The notes: generated by a model from the letters alone, not told the origin. A stretch of 64,000 bases of DNA from Arthrobacter sp. SLBN-100 (GCF_006715305.1 NZ_VFMY01000001.1:372001-436000); one strand, 5' to 3'; positions 18,774-28,902 are shown, numbered from the stretch's first letter. Translations and numbers: made by a program.

Positions 18774-19173
18774 GTGGAACACCTTAATTCAGGCAGCGTC
18801 TGGATCTCATGCGGCAGGTGTCCGTCGGCCGCCTGGCCTTCTGGATTGATGACCGACCGGACATCTTCCCGCTCAACTACATCGTGGACCACGGCACTGT
18901 GGTATTCCGGACTGCTGAAGGAAGCAAATTCGCCAGCGCCATCGGGGAAATCCCAGTGGCGCTGCAGGCCGAGGCGTAGACGCGGTTACCGGGTTGGCCT
19001 GGAGCGTAATGGTCAAGAGCAAAGCCGCGGCCATAACAGGGACAGAGGAAATCCTTGATTCAGCCTCCCTGTACCTGTTCTCCTGGCAGGCCGGCAGGAA
19101 AGACCACTTTGTCCGGGTTGCACCGGACTCGGTCACCGGCAGGCGCTTCAAGGTCACGCGGCCGCTGACATGA
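18774..19173 (+). pseudogene. PPOX-type flavin-binding protein, frameshifted
   Basis: The frame containing VSVGRLAFWIDDRPDIFPLN and then IVDHGTVVFRTAEGSKF is clearly a pyridoxamine-5'-phosphate-oxidase-like domain. It stops at 18977-18979, but a one-base shift resumes the fold (GLAWSVMVKSKAAAI, then DHFVRVAPDSVTGRRF) through to TGA 19171-19173. A further frame change is needed to join the N-terminal HLNS part at 18774-18800. With two lesions in about 400 bp it cannot make a normal protein. It closely resembles the intact PPOX genes at 19263 and 29332. Confidence 0.8.
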
Positions 19174-19262
19174 CGGACGCAAGTGAGCGGTGCCGTAGGT
19201 CCTCCTCGGAGTAGGCAGCGCCCAGCAAGAGTGCGCAAATCACGCACCCGGTCCCTGCGAGC

Positions 19263-19685
19263 TCAGTACCGCTCTGGTTCCTCGCCCAATTCAAAGTGGC
19301 GCCCATGGATGCGTGCAGGGGTGACTTCCACATAGGTGTACTTGCGCGTCGGGATCCAGGGCTTGAGCGGCAGTTTGTCCGCTTCATCTATCTCAGACTG
19401 AGACTCGATCACTCTTGCCGTACCCTTGACCACCACACTCCAGGCCTCGTCGTCAGTGACCTCGTCCACTTCAAAGGCCACCTTTTCATTCACCGTCAGT
19501 TCGGCCAGCTTGGTCCCAGGGTTCGTGCGCATAAGCAGGACCCCGTCGTGTGCGATGAAGTTGATGGGATAGATGTCAGGGTCGCCCGAAACGCTGACGG
19601 CCAGTCGGCCATGCCGGCATCGGTTGAGCACCCTCCACGAGTCATCGTCGGACAGCACCGTCCCGGGCCGTTCGTCATTTTCCAT
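19263..19685 (-). CDS. PPOX-family flavoprotein
   Basis: 140 residues of the split-barrel pyridoxamine-5'-phosphate-oxidase-like family. It follows the usual order: LSDDDSWRVLNRCRHGRLAV at the N-terminus, DIYPINFIAHDGVLLMRTN in the first barrel half, a central AWSVVVKGTA strand, and a C-terminal RIHGRHFEL. Such proteins bind FMN or F420, and some reduce deazaflavin or haem-related substrates. The M. tuberculosis relative Rv3129 is in the DosR regulon. No box was seen directly upstream. It is convergent with the PPOX pseudogene. Confidence 0.85.
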   Translation of the reverse strand: MENDERPGTVLSDDDSWRVLNRCRHGRLAVSVSGDPDIYPINFIAHDGVLLMRTNPGTKLAELTVNEKVAFEVDEVTDDEAWSVVVKGTARVIESQSEIDEADKLPLKPWIPTRKYTYVEVTPARIHGRHFELGEEPERY

Positions 19686-19811
19686 GGCATTATCCTCCTG
19701 GTTTGCTTAGAGGCCTCCTGCCCGGTTGGCGGGGTGCCGTATGGCAACTAGTCTCGCGGAGATCCGCGGCCGGCGACAGAGGGGAGCGCGTTCAGACAGT
19801 GGAGCGGATCG

Positions 19812-20036
19812 ATGGTCATTTGCTGCCAGGCCCCGTCAATGAAGCCTCGCCGTGGAAGACCCTTGGGTGTCGCACGCTTGCTTACGGACCTCATCGACGA
19901 CGGCGCGATAAATGCATATGGCAGTTCGGCAGAGGCCCAGTTATGGGGCCAAGCGCTGAAGGCGGCTGGGGAACCGAATCTGGACGCGTACTGGGAAATA
20001 CTCACCCACGAGCTGGTCGCGAATTCCCCCACGTAG
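19812..20036 (+). CDS. Small hypothetical protein
   Basis: 74 residues, starting at ATG 19812 with GGAGCGG a few bases upstream; an internal ATG at 19842 gives 64 residues. The sequence (LLTDLIDDGAINAYGSSAEAQLWGQALKAAG) is amphipathic helical and reads like a real protein, but no family is recognised. It lies between PPOX and the Trypco1 operon on the strand of the latter. Confidence 0.4.
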   Translation: MVICCQAPSMKPRRGRPLGVARLLTDLIDDGAINAYGSSAEAQLWGQALKAAGEPNLDAYWEILTHELVANSPT

Positions 20037-20236
20037 CCCACCGGCCATAGGGGCTATACCCAAACGGCACTTAGCGCCCATGATCTACAGGCAGGTCTTT
20101 CTGCCCTAGATAGCGGCGCCTGCAAAGCGTTGACTGGAATGTGTGGGGCGGAACAGCCCGGTGGTGGGACGCGCCGGCCTCCGGTTCCGGAAGTCCACCA
20201 AAACATCCGGATGTCCCATTAGCGGAGGAATCCAGC

Positions 20237-20584
20237 ATGACTGAGGTACTGCGGTATGAAGTAGGTTCCGGGACTGTCCTCGTTGAGGTTGACGACAACA
20301 GCTACGGGGTGGACCATCCAGCCCGGAATGAACAAGGGATCCTGGATGTGGGCCGGCGCCTCGAAGACGCACTTGCCAGCGTCCGCCCGGCTGCACTTGC
20401 AGTGATGGAGGCGATGGCGGAGTTAACCCCGGAACAGGTGGAGATTGAATTCGGGGTGAAACTGGCCGGGGATGCGGGGGCGTTAATTGCCAAGGGCACG
20501 CAGGACGCCCACTTCGTCCTGCGGATGTCCTGGACCCCGGGGCAGGCCCCCCTGCACGGCGAGGAAACTCTCCAGGACAGGTGA
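20237..20584 (+). CDS. Trypco1-domain protein (CU044_2847-like)
   Basis: 115 residues. The N-terminal half forms beta strands (LRYEVGSGTVLVEVDD), then a helical segment (LEDALASVRPAALAVMEAMAEL) and the conserved-looking EQVEIEFGVKLAGDAGALIAKG, which matches what I recall of the trypsin-co-occurring domain 1. GGAGGAA sits 7 nt before ATG 20237. It is the first gene of an operon and the next gene begins 3 bp after its stop. The role is unknown; the family often sits beside peptidases or effector enzymes. Confidence 0.6.
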   Translation: MTEVLRYEVGSGTVLVEVDDNSYGVDHPARNEQGILDVGRRLEDALASVRPAALAVMEAMAELTPEQVEIEFGVKLAGDAGALIAKGTQDAHFVLRMSWTPGQAPLHGEETLQDR

Positions 20585-20587
20585 GGG

Positions 20588-21934
20588 ATGATGTTCGAGT
20601 TTCTGGACAGGACCGACGCCGGCCGGCGGCTGGGACAACGTCTGGCCGGTCTGCGGGGTCAGGACGTGGTGGTTCTGGGGCTGCCCCGCGGCGGTGTTCC
20701 GGTGGCCTTTGAGGTGGCGAAAGCGCTGGATGCTCCGCTGGACGTGATTGTGGTGCGGAAACTGGGGGTTCCGTTTCAGCCGGAGGTTGCCATGGGCGCC
20801 ATCGGGGAGGGCAATGCCCGTGTCCTCGACGCGAACGTCATATCGCTGGCCCGCGTCACCGAAGAGGATCTGACGACGGTTGAACGGAAGGAACGCCAGC
20901 TTCTGGAGCAGCGCCTGGCCCGGTACCGTCAGGGCAGGAGTCGCCTGGAACTGCACGGGCGTACGGCCATTGTGGTGGACGATGGCATCGCCACCGGTTC
21001 CACGGCCAGGGTCGCCTGCCAGGTGGCCCGGAAGCTCGGCGCGGGCCGGGTGATCCTGGCGGTGCCTGTCGCGCCCGCCCGGACGGTGGCCTCGTTCACG
21101 GAAGCAGACGACGTCGTATGCCTGGCTGCACCGCGGGATTTCCAGGCAGTGGGGTACTACTATCACGACTTTTCGCCCACGGAGGATAACGAAGTAGTGC
21201 GGTTGCTCGACACCGCCGCCCGCTCATTGCACCCTGACCAGGGGCAAGGTGACCAGGGCGAGGGGGCCGAGGAGGAGGTGGAGATTGCCGGAGGGCGGGT
21301 GCGGCTTCGGGGCAGCCTGTACCGCCCCGCGGGGTGCGAAGGCATCGTAATTTTCGCCCACGGCAGCGGCAGCAGCAGGCACAGCCCGCGGAACCGGTTC
21401 GTGGCCTCGGTCCTTCATGACGCTGGCCTGGGTACGCTCTTGCTCGACCTGCTGACTCCGGCGGAGGAAGTCAACCGGGCCAATGTGTTCGATATCGCCC
21501 TGCTGGCACAGCGACTCGGTTCCGCAACCCGCTGGCTTGAGATGCAGCAGGACGGGTGGCCTGGCCAAATCGGTTACTTCGGGGCCAGCACGGGTGCGGG
21601 GGCAGCTCTCTGGGCCGCAGCCGATCCGGAGGTCCGGATCGCCGCCGTCGTGTCCCGGGGAGGCCGCCCGGACCTGGCCCGCGCCCGCCTCGGGGCCGTG
21701 CGGGCCCCCACCCTGCTGATCGTGGGCGGCGCGGACACCCAAGTGCTTGCCGTGAACCGGCAGGCCTTGGAGCTGCTGCGGGCCCCTGCCCGGCTGGAAA
21801 TCATTCCCGGGGCCACCCACCTCTTTGAAGAACCGGGAACGTTGGCCCGGGTAGCCACCTTGGCCAGCGGCTGGTTTAGTCGCTACCTCCTGCCGTCCAG
21901 GCACGGGGAAAATGTGCGGGGGCTACCGCGGTGA
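20588..21934 (+). CDS. Phosphoribosyltransferase-dienelactone hydrolase fusion (Rv0571c-like)
   Basis: 448 residues, two domains. Residues 1-220 are a type I phosphoribosyltransferase: the PRPP loop VVDDGIATGSTAR is at about 129-141, with GLPRGGVPVAFEVA near 31. Residues 235-440 are an alpha/beta hydrolase of dienelactone hydrolase type, with HGSGSSRHSPRN, the nucleophile elbow GASTGAG near 325 and a C-terminal GATHLFEE histidine. The same fusion is known in M. tuberculosis as the DosR-regulated Rv0571c. Reaction and substrates are not established. The stop overlaps the GTG of the erythromycin-esterase gene, so the two are coupled. Confidence 0.88.
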   Translation: MMFEFLDRTDAGRRLGQRLAGLRGQDVVVLGLPRGGVPVAFEVAKALDAPLDVIVVRKLGVPFQPEVAMGAIGEGNARVLDANVISLARVTEEDLTTVERKERQLLEQRLARYRQGRSRLELHGRTAIVVDDGIATGSTARVACQVARKLGAGRVILAVPVAPARTVASFTEADDVVCLAAPRDFQAVGYYYHDFSPTEDNEVVRLLDTAARSLHPDQGQGDQGEGAEEEVEIAGGRVRLRGSLYRPAGCEGIVIFAHGSGSSRHSPRNRFVASVLHDAGLGTLLLDLLTPAEEVNRANVFDIALLAQRLGSATRWLEMQQDGWPGQIGYFGASTGAGAALWAAADPEVRIAAVVSRGGRPDLARARLGAVRAPTLLIVGGADTQVLAVNRQALELLRAPARLEIIPGATHLFEEPGTLARVATLASGWFSRYLLPSRHGENVRGLPR

Positions 21935-23256
21935 GCGGCGGAACAGGGCGTCCATCCTCTGCCCGCGGGCAGGAGCTGGAAGAGATTCGAGCCCTGGGCC
22001 AGCCGCTGCAGCCGGCAGAAGGCCAACTCGACGGCGTAGTCGAGTTGTGCGCCGCCGCACGCTTCGCCTGTCTTGGCGAGGCTTCGCACGGCACGCAGGA
22101 GTATTACCACTGGCGGGCCGTGCTCAGCCGCCGCCTCATCGAAGAGCACGGATACAGCTGGATCGGGGTGGAAGGTGACTGGCCGGACTGCTGGCGCATC
22201 AATCGCTGGATCCGCGGCCAAGGCGACCAGGAACTCGACGCGCGGCAAGTACTGGCCGGCTTTGAACGGTGGCCCACTTGGATGTGGGCAAACCAAGAGG
22301 TGGCAGCGTTCCTTACCTGGCTGCGCGAATGGAACCTGGGCCAGCCGGAAAACAAGCGTACGGGCTTCTACGGCCTGGATGTCTACTCCCTTTGGGATTC
22401 CCTGCGGGAAATCTTCGGTTGGCTCAGTACCAATGCGCCCGATGCCGTGCCCGCAGCCCTGGGTGCCTGGCAGTGCTTTGTACCCTTCACGGAGGACCCC
22501 CAGCGTTATGCTTCGAGTACACGCCTGGTCCCACACTCCTGTGAGGCGGACGTTGTGGCGCTCCTCGCGGCAGTGCACCGGAAAACCCTCGGTCAGGTGG
22601 AGGACGATCCTGCAGCTTTTGACGCCGTGCAGAACGCCATCGTCGCGGCTAATGCTGAACGCTACTACCGCACAATGATCCGCGCTGACAGGCAATCCTG
22701 GAACATCCGTGACCATCACATGAGCGACACCATCGACCGCCTGGCACGCCATCACGGTCCCGGCTCAAAGGGAGTCGTCTGGGCCCACAACACGCATATA
22801 GGTGACGCCAGGGCCACCGATATGGCATTGGACGGGATGGTCAACATCGGCCAGCTGATGCGCCAGCGCCATCACGGGTCGGTAGTCCTAGGGTTCTCGT
22901 CCTTTAACGGGTCCGTTACGGCCGCACGGTCCTGGGGAGCCCCGGAACAGGCCATGGACGTCCCGGATGCCCTGCCCGGCAGCCACGAAGACCTCCTTCA
23001 TAGTGCGCTCGAAGGCCCGTCCACACTGGTATTCGGCGCGGGCCGGGCGGACCGCTGGCTCTCTTCCTGGCGCGGCCACCGGGCAATCGGGGTGGTTTAC
23101 AATCCGCGCCGCGAGAGGGGCAATTACGTACCCACCGTCATGGGCAGGCGCTATGACGCGTTGTTGTGGTTCCCGCAGACATCGGCGCTGCGGCCGCTCC
23201 ACCATGAGCACCTGCCCACTGAACCTGAATTTGAAACCGAGCCGACAGGTTTCTAA
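21931..23256 (+). CDS. Erythromycin esterase-like protein
   Basis: 441 residues of the EreA/ChaN-like family. Visible active-site blocks are [28 protein letters not shown] and [15 protein letters not shown], which carry the family Glu and His residues. GTG 21931 overlaps the stop of the previous gene. In M. tuberculosis Rv2030c an erythromycin-esterase domain and a phosphoribosyltransferase domain are on one polypeptide; here they are adjacent genes, which supports a shared process. A role in antibiotic hydrolysis is not implied; a stress or nucleotide-linked hydrolase is equally possible. Confidence 0.88.
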   Translation: MSGGTGRPSSARGQELEEIRALGQPLQPAEGQLDGVVELCAAARFACLGEASHGTQEYYHWRAVLSRRLIEEHGYSWIGVEGDWPDCWRINRWIRGQGDQELDARQVLAGFERWPTWMWANQEVAAFLTWLREWNLGQPENKRTGFYGLDVYSLWDSLREIFGWLSTNAPDAVPAALGAWQCFVPFTEDPQRYASSTRLVPHSCEADVVALLAAVHRKTLGQVEDDPAAFDAVQNAIVAANAERYYRTMIRADRQSWNIRDHHMSDTIDRLARHHGPGSKGVVWAHNTHIGDARATDMALDGMVNIGQLMRQRHHGSVVLGFSSFNGSVTAARSWGAPEQAMDVPDALPGSHEDLLHSALEGPSTLVFGAGRADRWLSSWRGHRAIGVVYNPRRERGNYVPTVMGRRYDALLWFPQTSALRPLHHEHLPTEPEFETEPTGF

Positions 23257-23287
23257 GCCTGTCCGCAGCAAGGGCCGCACGGCCCGG

Positions 23288-23301
23288 GGGACCTTGGACT
23301 C
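23288..23301. promoter_or_regulatory. Candidate DosR-like box before the acyl-CoA ligase operon
   Basis: GGGACCTTGGACTC fits seven of the eight fixed positions of GGGnC-n4-GnCCC with a TT centre. It lies 36 bp before the start of the ligase gene, closer than the 45-100 bp seen at other boxes. Confidence 0.4.
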
Positions 23302-23336
23302 TACCCCGAAGCCCGGCGGGGACGTCCGATGGAACC

Positions 23337-25154
23337 ATGACAGCTGAAACCAAACGGCCCACGCACTGGCCCGTCATCACAAAGGAAACAGGGTCCTTGC
23401 CGGTGAGGCCCAACCTGGCCGATTATGAGGCAGGCTGCGCGGCCTTCACGTGGGATCAAGCGCGGCAGGCTTTGGCCGGACTCCCTGGGGGCCGGGGCCT
23501 GAACATCGCCTATGAGGCGGTGGACCGACACGCCGCGGGCGAACGCGCCGGAAAGGAAGCGCTGCGCTTCGTTCGGGCAAACGGGAGCATCCGGTCCCTG
23601 AGCTACGCCGAGCTTGCCATGCACACCAGCAGGTTCGCCTCCGTCCTGCGGGGATTAGGAATCGGACGAGGTGACCGCGTGTTCTCGCTCCTGGGGCGGA
23701 GCCCGGAACTCTACATTGCTGTCCTCGGAACTTTCAAGAATGCCAGCGTCTTCTGCCCGCTGTTCTCCGCCTTCGGCCCGGAACCGGTAAAGCAGAGGCT
23801 GCATCTCGGAGCCGGGCGTGTCCTGGTCACCACCAGGGCACTGTACCGCAAGAAAGTCGCCCCCATCCGGGATTCCCTGCCCGCGCTCCGCTTTGTCCTG
23901 CTGGTGGACGCCGGGGGAAACCCTGAGCCGGACACCCTGGACCTCGCCGGACTTCTGCAGTCGGCACCGCCGGATCAGGCCATTGCGGCCACGCAGCCCG
24001 AGGACATGGCCCTGCTGCACTTCACGAGCGGGACCACCGGCACGCCGAAGGGCGCCATCCATGTCCACGACGCCGTCACCGCCCACCACGCCACGGGCTA
24101 CTTCGCCCTGGACCTGCACCCGGACGATATCTACTGGTGTACCGCCGATCCGGGGTGGGTGACCGGAACGTCCTACGGAATCATTGCCCCGCTGGTACAC
24201 GGGGTCACTGCGGTGGTGGACGAAGAGGAACTGGACGTGGACCGCTGGTACCGGATCCTCGCCGAACACCGCGTCACCGTCTGGTACACCGCTCCCACGG
24301 CATTGCGCATGCTGATGAAGGCCGGGGCGGAAAGGGCGGCAGGACATGATCTGTCCGCGCTGCGGTTTGTTGCAAGCGTGGGCGAGCCGCTGAATCCCGA
24401 GGTTGTTGTATGGGGGCGGGACGTGCTGGGCCTGCCGGTGCACGACAATTGGTGGCAAACCGAGACCGGCGGGATCATGATTGCCAACTATGCCTCGATG
24501 CCGATCCGTCCCGGCTCCATGGGACGTCCGCTCCCCGGCATTGAGGCAGTGCTGGTGGCCCGGGATGCCCAGGGAAAGCCTGTCATCCACGACGGCGAGG
24601 CCGCCCTCATCACGGAACCGGATGCCCTGGGGGAACTGGCGCTGCGGCCTGGCTGGCCCTCCATGTTCCGTGGCTACCTCAACGAGGAGGAGCGCTACCA
24701 GCGTTGCTTCGCCGGCGGCTGGTACCTGACGGGGGACCTCGCAAAGCGCGACGAGGACGGGTACTTCTGGTTCGTGGGGCGCGGCGACGATGTCATCAAG
24801 TCTTCGGGCCACCTGATCGGTCCCTTCGAAGTGGAAAGCTGCCTGATGGAGCACCCTGCAGTGGCCGAGGCAGGCGTGATTGGCGTTCCCGATCCCGTGG
24901 CCGGGGAAGTGGTCAAGGCGTTTGTTGAGCTCCGGCCGGGCCGGGAACCCTCTGAGGAGCTCAGGCTGGAAATCATTGGCTTCGCCCGGAAGCGGCTCGG
25001 GGCTGCAGTTGCCCCGAGGCTGCTCGACTTCACCACAAACCTTCCCAGGACGCGGAGTGGAAAGATCCTCCGCCGCCTCCTGAAGTCGCGCGAACTGGGC
25101 CTTCCGGAGGGGGACCTTTCAACGCTCGAAACTGCGGCGGGCCTGCCGCTATGA
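23337..25154 (+). CDS. AMP-forming acyl-CoA (acetate-CoA type) ligase
   Basis: 605 residues of the ANL superfamily. The P-loop [20 protein letters not shown], the WWQTETGG adenine-binding block, the hinge [21 protein letters not shown] and the C-terminal catalytic Lys in [11 protein letters not shown] are all present. The IHVHD sequence after the P-loop and the WWQTETG block resemble acetyl-CoA synthetases. It is the first gene of a run in which every stop overlaps the next start, followed by E1alpha, E1beta, E2 and an acyl carrier protein. It could activate a short acid to acyl-CoA or load the carrier protein; which one cannot be told from sequence. Confidence 0.88.
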   Translation: MTAETKRPTHWPVITKETGSLPVRPNLADYEAGCAAFTWDQARQALAGLPGGRGLNIAYEAVDRHAAGERAGKEALRFVRANGSIRSLSYAELAMHTSRFASVLRGLGIGRGDRVFSLLGRSPELYIAVLGTFKNASVFCPLFSAFGPEPVKQRLHLGAGRVLVTTRALYRKKVAPIRDSLPALRFVLLVDAGGNPEPDTLDLAGLLQSAPPDQAIAATQPEDMALLHFTSGTTGTPKGAIHVHDAVTAHHATGYFALDLHPDDIYWCTADPGWVTGTSYGIIAPLVHGVTAVVDEEELDVDRWYRILAEHRVTVWYTAPTALRMLMKAGAERAAGHDLSALRFVASVGEPLNPEVVVWGRDVLGLPVHDNWWQTETGGIMIANYASMPIRPGSMGRPLPGIEAVLVARDAQGKPVIHDGEAALITEPDALGELALRPGWPSMFRGYLNEEERYQRCFAGGWYLTGDLAKRDEDGYFWFVGRGDDVIKSSGHLIGPFEVESCLMEHPAVAEAGVIGVPDPVAGEVVKAFVELRPGREPSEELRLEIIGFARKRLGAAVAPRLLDFTTNLPRTRSGKILRRLLKSRELGLPEGDLSTLETAAGLPL

Positions 25155-26206
25155 GCCCCCTACTCGACACGGCCCTTCCGGACCCGGCCCATTCGCGTCA
25201 TCTCCTGCAGCAGATGCTGCGGGTGCGCCGGCTCGAGGAAAAGTGTGTTGAACTCTACAGCGCCGCCAGGATCCGCGGGTTCCTCCACGTCTACATCGGT
25301 GAAGAAGCCGTAGCGGCCGGGGTGATAGAAACCCTCGCAGCCGAGGACGCGGTAGTGGCCACGTACCGGGAGCACGGACACGCCCTCCTCAGGGGCGTGT
25401 CCGCCGGAGCCATCCTGGCTGAAATGTACGGCCGGGCCGAAGGATGCTGCCGCGGCAGAGGAGGCTCAATGCACCTGTTTGACGCCACCACGAGGTTCTA
25501 TGGCGGAAACGCGATCGTAGCCGGCGGGCTGCCACTCGCCGTCGGACTCGCCCTGGCCGACAAGATGGCGGGCCGGCGCAGGGTGACGGCATGCTTCTTT
25601 GGGGAGGGTGCGGTGGCTGAAGGGGAGTTCCACGAAAGCCTGAACCTGGCTGCACTGTGGCAGCTTCCCGTGCTCTTCTGCTGTGAAAACAACCTGTATG
25701 CCATGGGCACGGCACTGGCCCGCTCCGAGTCCCAGACCGACATGGCGTTGAAGGCCGCAGCCTATGAGATTCCTGCCTGGAGCGTTGACGGAATGGACGT
25801 CCTTGCCGTGGAGGAGGCTTCCCGGAGGGCTGTGGATGGGGTCCGCTCCGGCGGCGGCCCCCATTTCCTGGAGCTGCGCACCTACCGCTTCCGGGCTCAC
25901 TCAATGTTCGATCCGGAGCTGTACCGGGAGAAGTCGGAGGTGGCCCAGTGGATGGAGCGCGACCCCATCCGCCTGCTCCAGGCCGCCATGGAGACGGCAG
26001 GCCAACTGCCTGAGGAGCAATGGGCCGCGCTGCAGGCGGACGTCGACGCCGAGATAACGGACGCCGTCGCATTCGCCGAGGCGGGCACCCTCGAACCTGT
26101 GGAGGACCTCACCCGTTTCGTGACCAGCCAACCTGGCAGCGAACTGACCAGCCGCGCCGCCAGCGACCACAACAGGGCCAGGTCGGCGGAAGGCAGGGCG
26201 GGATGA
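25151..26206 (+). CDS. 2-oxoacid dehydrogenase E1 component, alpha subunit
   Basis: 351 residues, thiamine diphosphate enzyme that decarboxylates a 2-oxoacid (pyruvate or acetoin type). The TPP/Mg motif is present as [12 protein letters not shown] ending in CENN, and [11 protein letters not shown], the substrate-side block of PDH and acetoin dehydrogenase E1alpha, is intact. The first motif residue pair is GEG rather than the classical GDG. The start overlaps the ligase stop (ATGA). Beyond residue 320 a hydrophilic tail follows the family's usual end. Confidence 0.9.
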   Translation: MSPLLDTALPDPAHSRHLLQQMLRVRRLEEKCVELYSAARIRGFLHVYIGEEAVAAGVIETLAAEDAVVATYREHGHALLRGVSAGAILAEMYGRAEGCCRGRGGSMHLFDATTRFYGGNAIVAGGLPLAVGLALADKMAGRRRVTACFFGEGAVAEGEFHESLNLAALWQLPVLFCCENNLYAMGTALARSESQTDMALKAAAYEIPAWSVDGMDVLAVEEASRRAVDGVRSGGGPHFLELRTYRFRAHSMFDPELYREKSEVAQWMERDPIRLLQAAMETAGQLPEEQWAALQADVDAEITDAVAFAEAGTLEPVEDLTRFVTSQPGSELTSRAASDHNRARSAEGRAG

Positions 26207-27183
26207 AATCCACCTACCGGGAAGCTGTGCGCGCAGCTCTCCGTGACGCGATGAGGCGCGATGAACGGGTCTTCCTCATGGGCGAGGACGTGGGCCGGTA
26301 CGGAGGAGGCTTCGCCGTCAGCCTGGGGCTGCTCGAGGAATTCGGGCCCGAGCGCGTCCGCGATACGCCCCTGTCCGAGTCCGGATTCGTTGGCGCCGGC
26401 ATCGGAGCCGCCCTCGGCGGCATGCGTCCGGTCGTTGAAATCATGACCGTCAACTTCAGTCTGCTTGCGCTCGACCAGATCGTCAACAACGCAGCCACGC
26501 TGCTGCACATGTCCGGCGGACAATTCAACGTTCCCTTGGTCATCCGGATGACCACCGGCGCCGGCCGCCAGCTGGGCGCCCAGCACTCTCATAGCCTCGA
26601 AGGCTGGTACGCGCACATTCCGGGCTTGCGCATCCTGACCCCTGCCACCCTGGCCGACGCCCGTGGAATGCTGTGGACCGCGCTGGAGGATCCGGATCCG
26701 GTGCTGATTTTCGAGCATGGCTCGCTGTACAACGTGGCCGGGGAACTGGAGGACGACGCCGGTCCGGTGGAACTTGATAAGGCTGCCGTCCTGCGCCCTG
26801 GCACCGATGTCACGCTCATCACGTACGGCGGCACGCTTGCCGCCGTGTTGGACGCAGCAGATCAGCTGGCGGGAGAAGGCATCGATGCCGAGGTCATCGA
26901 CCTTCGGGTCCTCCGGCCACTTGACGACGGGACCATCCTTGGCAGCGTCGGCAGGACCCACCGGGCGGTGGTGGTGGACGAAGGGTGGCGCAGCGGCAGC
27001 ATCTCGGCGGAGATCGCTGCCAGGATCGGCGAGCACGCCTTCTTCGATCTGGACGCGCCGGTGGAACGGGTTTGCAGCGAAGAAGTGCCCGTGCCGTACG
27101 CCAAGCACATGGAACTGGCGGCGCTTCCCTCGGCTGAACGTGTAGTGGCTGCCGCGCGAAGGGCCGTGGGCGCCCGTGGCTGA
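26203..27183 (+). CDS. 2-oxoacid dehydrogenase E1 component, beta subunit
   Basis: 326 residues from ATG 26203, chosen because it overlaps the E1alpha stop (ATGA) and gives the family-standard beginning [50 protein letters not shown] and the RMTTGAG...GAQHSHSLE segment are the TPP-binding and interface blocks of E1beta. It forms a heterotetramer with the alpha subunit. The C-terminal [19 protein letters not shown] block is normal for the family. Confidence 0.92.
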   Translation: MKSTYREAVRAALRDAMRRDERVFLMGEDVGRYGGGFAVSLGLLEEFGPERVRDTPLSESGFVGAGIGAALGGMRPVVEIMTVNFSLLALDQIVNNAATLLHMSGGQFNVPLVIRMTTGAGRQLGAQHSHSLEGWYAHIPGLRILTPATLADARGMLWTALEDPDPVLIFEHGSLYNVAGELEDDAGPVELDKAAVLRPGTDVTLITYGGTLAAVLDAADQLAGEGIDAEVIDLRVLRPLDDGTILGSVGRTHRAVVVDEGWRSGSISAEIAARIGEHAFFDLDAPVERVCSEEVPVPYAKHMELAALPSAERVVAAARRAVGARG

Positions 27184-28612
27184 CTTCCGGATGCCGTCCC
27201 TCGGCGCGGACATGGAGCACGGCAAAGTGGTGGAGTGGCTGGTCAAGCCGGGCGACTACGTTCACAAGGGCGACCTGGTGGCCGCCGTGGATACAGACAA
27301 AACAGTGATGGACATCGAGTCGTTTGAGGAAGGAGTCGTCGCCGAGTTCCTGGTCGAGATCGGCGACACGGTGGAGGTGGGTACTCCCATTGCCCGAATC
27401 GCTGCCACTCCGGCGGGTCCGATCCCCGCTCCGCCTGAACAGTCTCCGGCCGTGGAGGCGCCTTCGGCTCCCCACCCGGCACCCGCACCGGGGGAACCCA
27501 AGGCCCCAACGCCCCCGCCCGTCCAACAAGCAGCCTCCGCTTCACCGCCGGTCCGGCATCTGGCACATACGCTGGGCGTGGACGTCCGGTCCCTCCACGG
27601 GAGCGGCAGGAACGGCGAGGTGATCCGGGCCGACGTCGAAAGGGCCGCCGGGCGTTCCGTCGCCGAAGTGCGCGCAACTTCCACAGCACAGGGCAGTCAA
27701 ACGCAGGAGCCCCGGGTGCGGTCCTCGCCGCTGTCACGTCGTGTCGCAGCCCAACTCGGCGTCGATCTTAAGGGCCTGCCTGGAACCGGGCCGGGCGGCG
27801 CCGTCACGGAAGCCGATGTTCGCCGCGCCGCAGGTGCCGCCGCCACTGGAACCCGCGAGGGAGCCCCGCCGCCCCCGCAGGCACAGCCCGCCGAAGCAGC
27901 AGCGCAGACTGCACCGCGGCAGAGCCGGAAGGCGCTGGTGGGAGACAAAGCCGGCACGCTCAGGCGCGCCGTCGGCTCGCTGATGGCCCGCTCCAAAAAG
28001 GAAATCCCGCACTACTACCTGGCCACCACCCTTGACTTGGCAGCGGCCACGGCCTGGATGCAGTCGGTGAACCAGCAGCGGCCAGTCTCGTCCCGCCTGG
28101 TTCCCTCAGCCCTGCTGCTGAAGGCGACGGCGTTGGCGGCGAAGGAAGTGCCGGACATGAACGGCTTCTTCACGCGCGGCGAGTTCCGCCCCAGCCGCAG
28201 TGTCCACCTCGGCGTCGCGGTGGCCCTGCGCCGCGGCGGGCTTGTGGCGCCTGCCCTGCACGAAGCGGAAACGCTGACCCTCGATGAACTGATGGACCAG
28301 TTGCGCGACCTTGTAAGCCGAGCCCGGGCAGGCAGGTTGCAGCGCGCCGAGATGGCCGATCCGACTATCACCGTGACCAATTTGGGTGACCTTGGCGTGG
28401 AAAGCGTCTACGGTGTCATCTACCCCCCGCAGGTGGCCATGGTTGGCCTGGGAAAGGTACTGGAGCAGCCCTGGGCGCGCGACGGAATGCTCGGCGTCCG
28501 GCACGTCGTCAAGGCCACGCTTTCCGCCGACCACCGGGTCAGTGATGGGCTGCGCGGCGGGCGCTTCCTTTCCCGCATCGATGAATTGCTGCAGAGACCG
28601 GAGGAGCTGTGA
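27176..28612 (+). CDS. Dihydrolipoamide acyltransferase E2 with two E3-binding domains
   Basis: 478 residues. A lipoyl domain (1-78) carries the modified Lys in [10 protein letters not shown] (residue 42). After an Ala/Pro-rich linker there are two peripheral-subunit-binding domains: about 123-157 ([20 protein letters not shown]) and about 183-219 ([20 protein letters not shown]). The catalytic domain from about 253 ends with the acyltransferase motif DHRVSDG. Most E2 proteins have one such binding domain. GTG 27176 overlaps the E1beta gene by 8 bp. No E3 (dihydrolipoamide dehydrogenase) gene is in the operon, so E3 must come from elsewhere. Confidence 0.9.
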   Translation: MADFRMPSLGADMEHGKVVEWLVKPGDYVHKGDLVAAVDTDKTVMDIESFEEGVVAEFLVEIGDTVEVGTPIARIAATPAGPIPAPPEQSPAVEAPSAPHPAPAPGEPKAPTPPPVQQAASASPPVRHLAHTLGVDVRSLHGSGRNGEVIRADVERAAGRSVAEVRATSTAQGSQTQEPRVRSSPLSRRVAAQLGVDLKGLPGTGPGGAVTEADVRRAAGAAATGTREGAPPPPQAQPAEAAAQTAPRQSRKALVGDKAGTLRRAVGSLMARSKKEIPHYYLATTLDLAAATAWMQSVNQQRPVSSRLVPSALLLKATALAAKEVPDMNGFFTRGEFRPSRSVHLGVAVALRRGGLVAPALHEAETLTLDELMDQLRDLVSRARAGRLQRAEMADPTITVTNLGDLGVESVYGVIYPPQVAMVGLGKVLEQPWARDGMLGVRHVVKATLSADHRVSDGLRGGRFLSRIDELLQRPEEL

Positions 28613-28851
28613 ACGAACAGGACGCCTGGCAGGCAGTGCAGGCAGCGATCAGTGAGGTGGCACCCGACGTCGAACCTGAGGATCTCGAAGACGGCGCCAG
28701 GCTGCGCCAGGACCTGGAACTGGACTCCCTTGACTTCCTCCGCCTCGTGGAGATTATCGCCGCGTCCACAGGGGTGGACATTCCGGAACGCGACTATCCG
28801 GCGGTGGCAACTGTTGCCGGCCTGGTCAAATACCTGGCCGGCCGAGACTGA
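28609..28851 (+). CDS. Acyl carrier protein
   Basis: 80 residues, acidic and helical, with the phosphopantetheine attachment serine in LELDSLDFLRLVE. GTG 28609 overlaps the E2 stop. A carrier protein at the end of a pyruvate-dehydrogenase-like operon is unusual, and translational coupling implies it acts with the E1/E2 or ligase products, for example by accepting the acyl group. It may instead serve fatty acid or polyketide synthesis fed by this unit. Confidence 0.88.
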   Translation: MNEQDAWQAVQAAISEVAPDVEPEDLEDGARLRQDLELDSLDFLRLVEIIAASTGVDIPERDYPAVATVAGLVKYLAGRD

Positions 28852-28867
28852 AGCCCCTGCGCAGCTG

Positions 28868-28902
28868 ACTGGGGCCAGGTGGCTCGCTGGGCAGGCCCCG
28901 GT
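28868..28902. terminator. Possible hairpin terminator between convergent operons
   Basis: ACTGGGGCC (28868-28876) pairs with GGCCCCGGT (28894-28902) with one mismatch and a 17-nt loop; no T-run follows. A second small palindrome, GTGAC-AAAGA-GTCAC, lies at 28913-28927. Both fall between the ends of the carrier-protein gene and the minus-strand DUF5655 gene. Confidence 0.35.

Noticed and set aside
23655..27246. Long minus-strand frames (399 and 449 codons) opposite the ligase and E1 genes
   Set aside because: They are codon-bias shadows of the ligase and dehydrogenase genes, with no motifs and no start signals.
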